Position numbers and translations under genes: made by a program. Below are positions 63,001-64,000 of a stretch of 64,000 nt of DNA, piece by piece. The number at the start of each line of letters is the position of its first letter. Within the stretch, counting starts at the first letter, position 1. The notes beneath the pieces are model-generated. The model saw only the letters and a list, made by a program, of their open reading frames with translations, had not been told where the DNA came from and did not search any database. Source of the stretch: Nyssa sinensis (lineage: Eukaryota > Streptophyta > Magnoliopsida > Cornales > Nyssaceae); contig VIRR01000569.1 in NCBI GenBank assembly GCA_008638375.1, positions 90,792 to 154,791 on the forward strand, written 5' to 3'.

Positions 63001-63443
63001 CTTTAGATGCTAATGGGAGGAGACTGTTGGTAACATCTGGTTCAGTTCGAGGACCCATATATCAGGTTAATCTCCATTGCCTCTCTCTCTCACTCTCTCT
63101 CCCTCCTTCCCTCCCTCTCTCCATGTGTTTGATCTGATTTTTTCTTGCTGTATTGACACATTGATCCTAACCAGCAAAATCTGTTGGCCACGAGTTGATT
63201 GTTGACTCACTGGTAAACAGATCTTTTGGTGGGTCCTAAATCCTTCCTTCCCATGTATTCCAAATATGGGTAACGCTTTTGCTCTGATGCAAGTTTCCAT
63301 GGTATTAGGTTCGAGGTCATATGAATGGGATGAAAACTCTTCCTCACAGTGCAGCTATAACGACAGTAGATTGGCACCCGACCTTGCCCATTTTCTTGAC
63401 GGGGTCAGCTGATAACTCTGTCCGGGTCACATCCATATTATGA
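51058..63443 (+). CDS. WDR91: WDR91-like LisH/WD40 protein
   Basis: Fifteen coding exons: 51058-51448, 51527-51643, 53449-53599, 53670-53989, 55928-55986, 56143-56237, 57241-57343, 57466-57560, 57686-57748, 60058-60133, 60279-60387, 61615-61727, 61872-61930, 62957-63065, 63309-63443. All phases match and the sum is 1995 nt, 664 residues plus stop. It has an N-terminal LisH-like motif ([20 protein letters not shown]), a coiled coil at about 179-212 ([20 protein letters not shown]), a Ser-rich linker, and seven WD repeats from about 348 ([42 protein letters not shown]). Animal WDR91 acts with Rab7 in early-to-late endosome conversion; the plant role is inferred. Intron 12 uses a GC donor. A truncated copy lies at 28238-33345. 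Confidence 0.93.
54055..54285. repeat. Two direct repeats of about 100 bp in intron 4
   Basis: 54055-54152 and 54179-54285 share GTGATAGCCCT, GAAATTTTCTACTG, AACAGTA and GGCTAATT followed by CTTCATGG. A CA/CG microsatellite follows at about 54310-54345. Confidence 0.8.
56268..56400 (-). mobile_element. SINE 3' part with the conserved angiosperm 3' domain
   Basis: The minus strand reads GTAGCCGACCCCAAATAGTT followed by GGGATAAGGCTTTGTGAGTTG and a (GTT)-like tail. This GCCGACCCCA...GGGATAAGGCTTTG block is the 3' domain shared by many plant SINE families. Its 5' head with tRNA boxes was not located, so the upper limit is approximate. It lies in intron 6 of the WDR91-like gene. Confidence 0.7.
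56470..56860. other. Purine-rich then pyrimidine-rich stretch in intron 6
   Basis: A GA-rich half (GGAAGGAAGAATGAGGGGAT) is followed by a complementary-looking CT-rich half (CATCATCCATCCCCCTTTCC). GGAAAAGTGG-like and CCTTTCCTTTCC-like ends suggest a large imperfect inverted repeat, perhaps a MITE or foldback element. Ends were not defined. Confidence 0.35.
57757..57965. repeat. Two tandem copies of about 100 bp in intron 9
   Basis: 57757-57855 and 57866-57965 both carry AGTATT followed by a T-rich run, CGTTTTCGTTTTT-like tracts, GACCAAATCCAAATACTG and GCATGAGTGA. T-rich slippage tracts account for the open frames seen here on both strands. Confidence 0.8.
57985..59384 (-). mobile_element. 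5'-truncated LINE (RVT/zf-RVT part) in intron 9 of the WDR91-like gene
   Basis: Minus strand. The 3' end with poly-A (T run at 57980-57992 on plus) lies at about 57985. The zf-RVT domain is at 58280-58624 ([33 protein letters not shown]). The central part at 58597-59037 contains [19 protein letters not shown], and the RT thumb at 59152-59373 contains [20 protein letters not shown]. It is cut at about 59384 ([10 protein letters not shown]). Small frame breaks are present. It is the same insertion as 30806-32222. Confidence 0.9.
59840..59930 (+). mobile_element. Possible SINE or tRNA-like fragment
   Basis: GGGTTCAAGTCTCGATGG resembles a tRNA B box, with CATGTTTCCTGCCACC before it as a poor A-box candidate. 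No cloverleaf can be drawn. Low confidence. Confidence 0.2.
60410..60615. mobile_element. Possible hAT-type MITE in intron 11
   Basis: Starts GGGGGTGTTTGGGAAG and ends TCCCACCAAATAG about 200 bp later, an imperfect inverted pair of the 'TTTGG/CCAAA' kind. The inside carries further TTTGG and CCAAA words (AACCTAGTTTGG, GGTCCAATTTCGG). It is absent from the pseudogene, which has the whole region deleted. Confidence 0.35.
61728..61871 (+). other. GC-AG intron (intron 12) of the WDR91-like gene
   Basis: Exon 12 ends GGAAAG, followed by GCAAGTACC, the optimal context for a GC donor. Exon 13 follows GTGTCAG. Any GT donor would break the frame. The duplicated copy has the same GC (33046-33047). Confidence 0.85.
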
Positions 63444-64000
63444 AGGTTTCTCTACTTTATATTGCTTTACTTTTGGTTGGTTGGAGGATCACAGGTTGAA
63501 GTTTGCTCCAGGGAATGATTCAGAAAAATTTTCATGGTGCTTTTTTGCTGGTTGTGTTTCGAGGGTAGCAATTATTTCGTTGTAATTCAATGAACAGCTT
63601 GTGTTATGATGCATTGGCTATTTTTTGACAGTGATATCTTTTTAAATTCATGTGTTTGTGTGCATGTGAGACGAAGGGGAAGATGAGAGAGATTGGTTTG
63701 AACTGAGATTCGTAGTTTGTTGCATACTAAAATGTGAAGAACATGTTTCAGGTTGCTCCAAACCTACATGTAGCTGCCCAGGTCCACAAGTTTGGGGTTG
63801 TCTCCTGCACATCATCAACGTGCATCTGACTTGATCTTCAATTTCGAATACCTCCAAATGATTTGTTTCTTTAATGTACTATAAATATTTTGTTGTAAAA
63901 TCAGTAAGATGAAAAAATTTATAGGGCAAGCTCGAATTTTGTTGGAGGGATCAGAGATAGATCCCCTCAGGAATGACAAACTATTTCCTGCTTGAATTAT
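63444..64000 (+). other. 3' flank and probable 3' UTR of the WDR91-like gene
   Basis: No further exon is needed after the TGA at 63441-63443. 63850-63920 is repeated at 13510-13590. A clean AATAAA signal is not seen; ACTATAAATATT at about 63885 is a weak candidate. Confidence 0.4.

Noticed and set aside
1..64000. tRNA, rRNA, CRISPR arrays, riboswitches, bacterial operons
   Set aside because: None seen. Eukaryotic intron structure throughout; tRNA-like boxes at 45945 and 59840 do not fold as tRNAs and are at most SINE heads.
1..64000. A wholly new multi-gene system
   Set aside because: The long intergenic stretches are AT-rich or repeat-derived. The only coding signals without a family are the short exons at 34755-35671 and 50750-50878, which are not enough to propose a system.

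Overview
The window is nuclear DNA from a flowering plant, most likely a woody eudicot; the species cannot be fixed from sequence alone. Supporting signs are AT-rich intergenic DNA, many GT-AG introns, a plastid-type pyruvate kinase gene body, receptor-like protein and G-type lectin receptor kinase families, plant LINEs of the RVT/zf-RVT type, a TRIM retrotransposon, and a SINE with the angiosperm-type 3' domain.

Layout. (1) 1-18000 is a decaying tandem cluster of EIX/Cf-type leucine-rich-repeat receptor-like protein (RLP) genes on the minus strand. One long ORF (6197-9028) survives, but a one-base deletion separates its ectodomain from its transmembrane tail (6006-6249). Relics lie at 3180-4620 (decayed LRR/C-terminal part), 10205-10330 (N-terminus) and 17152-17421 (C-terminus). 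Flanking DNA is duplicated two or three times, and a small TRIM element sits at 9705-10058. (2) 18356-27427 is an intron-containing, broken copy of the plastidial pyruvate kinase beta gene (PKP2 type), with internal tandem repeats and probable insertions. (3) 28238-33345 is a partial, internally deleted copy of the WDR91-like gene at the end of the window, followed by a truncated LTR element and a short tandem-repeat array. (4) 34755-35671 (minus) carries two phase-compatible exons of an unidentified protein with a possible targeting peptide. (5) 39847-44801 is an intact five-exon G-type lectin receptor-like kinase (858 aa, non-RD kinase). (6) 47540-63443 is an intact WDR91-like gene (15 coding exons, 664 aa) whose introns carry LINE, SINE-like and other repeat insertions.

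The two intact genes were reconstructed exon by exon and their reading frames close exactly. The receptors (RLP cluster, lectin kinase) suggest a surface-immunity locus. The WDR91-like protein is expected to act in endosome maturation, by analogy with animals. No operon-like cooperation is expected. I did not find a novel multi-gene system. The most informative observations are the single-base lesion in the RLP, the dispersed duplication of the WDR91-like gene that carries a shared older LINE, the TRIM, and the unidentified minus-strand exons.
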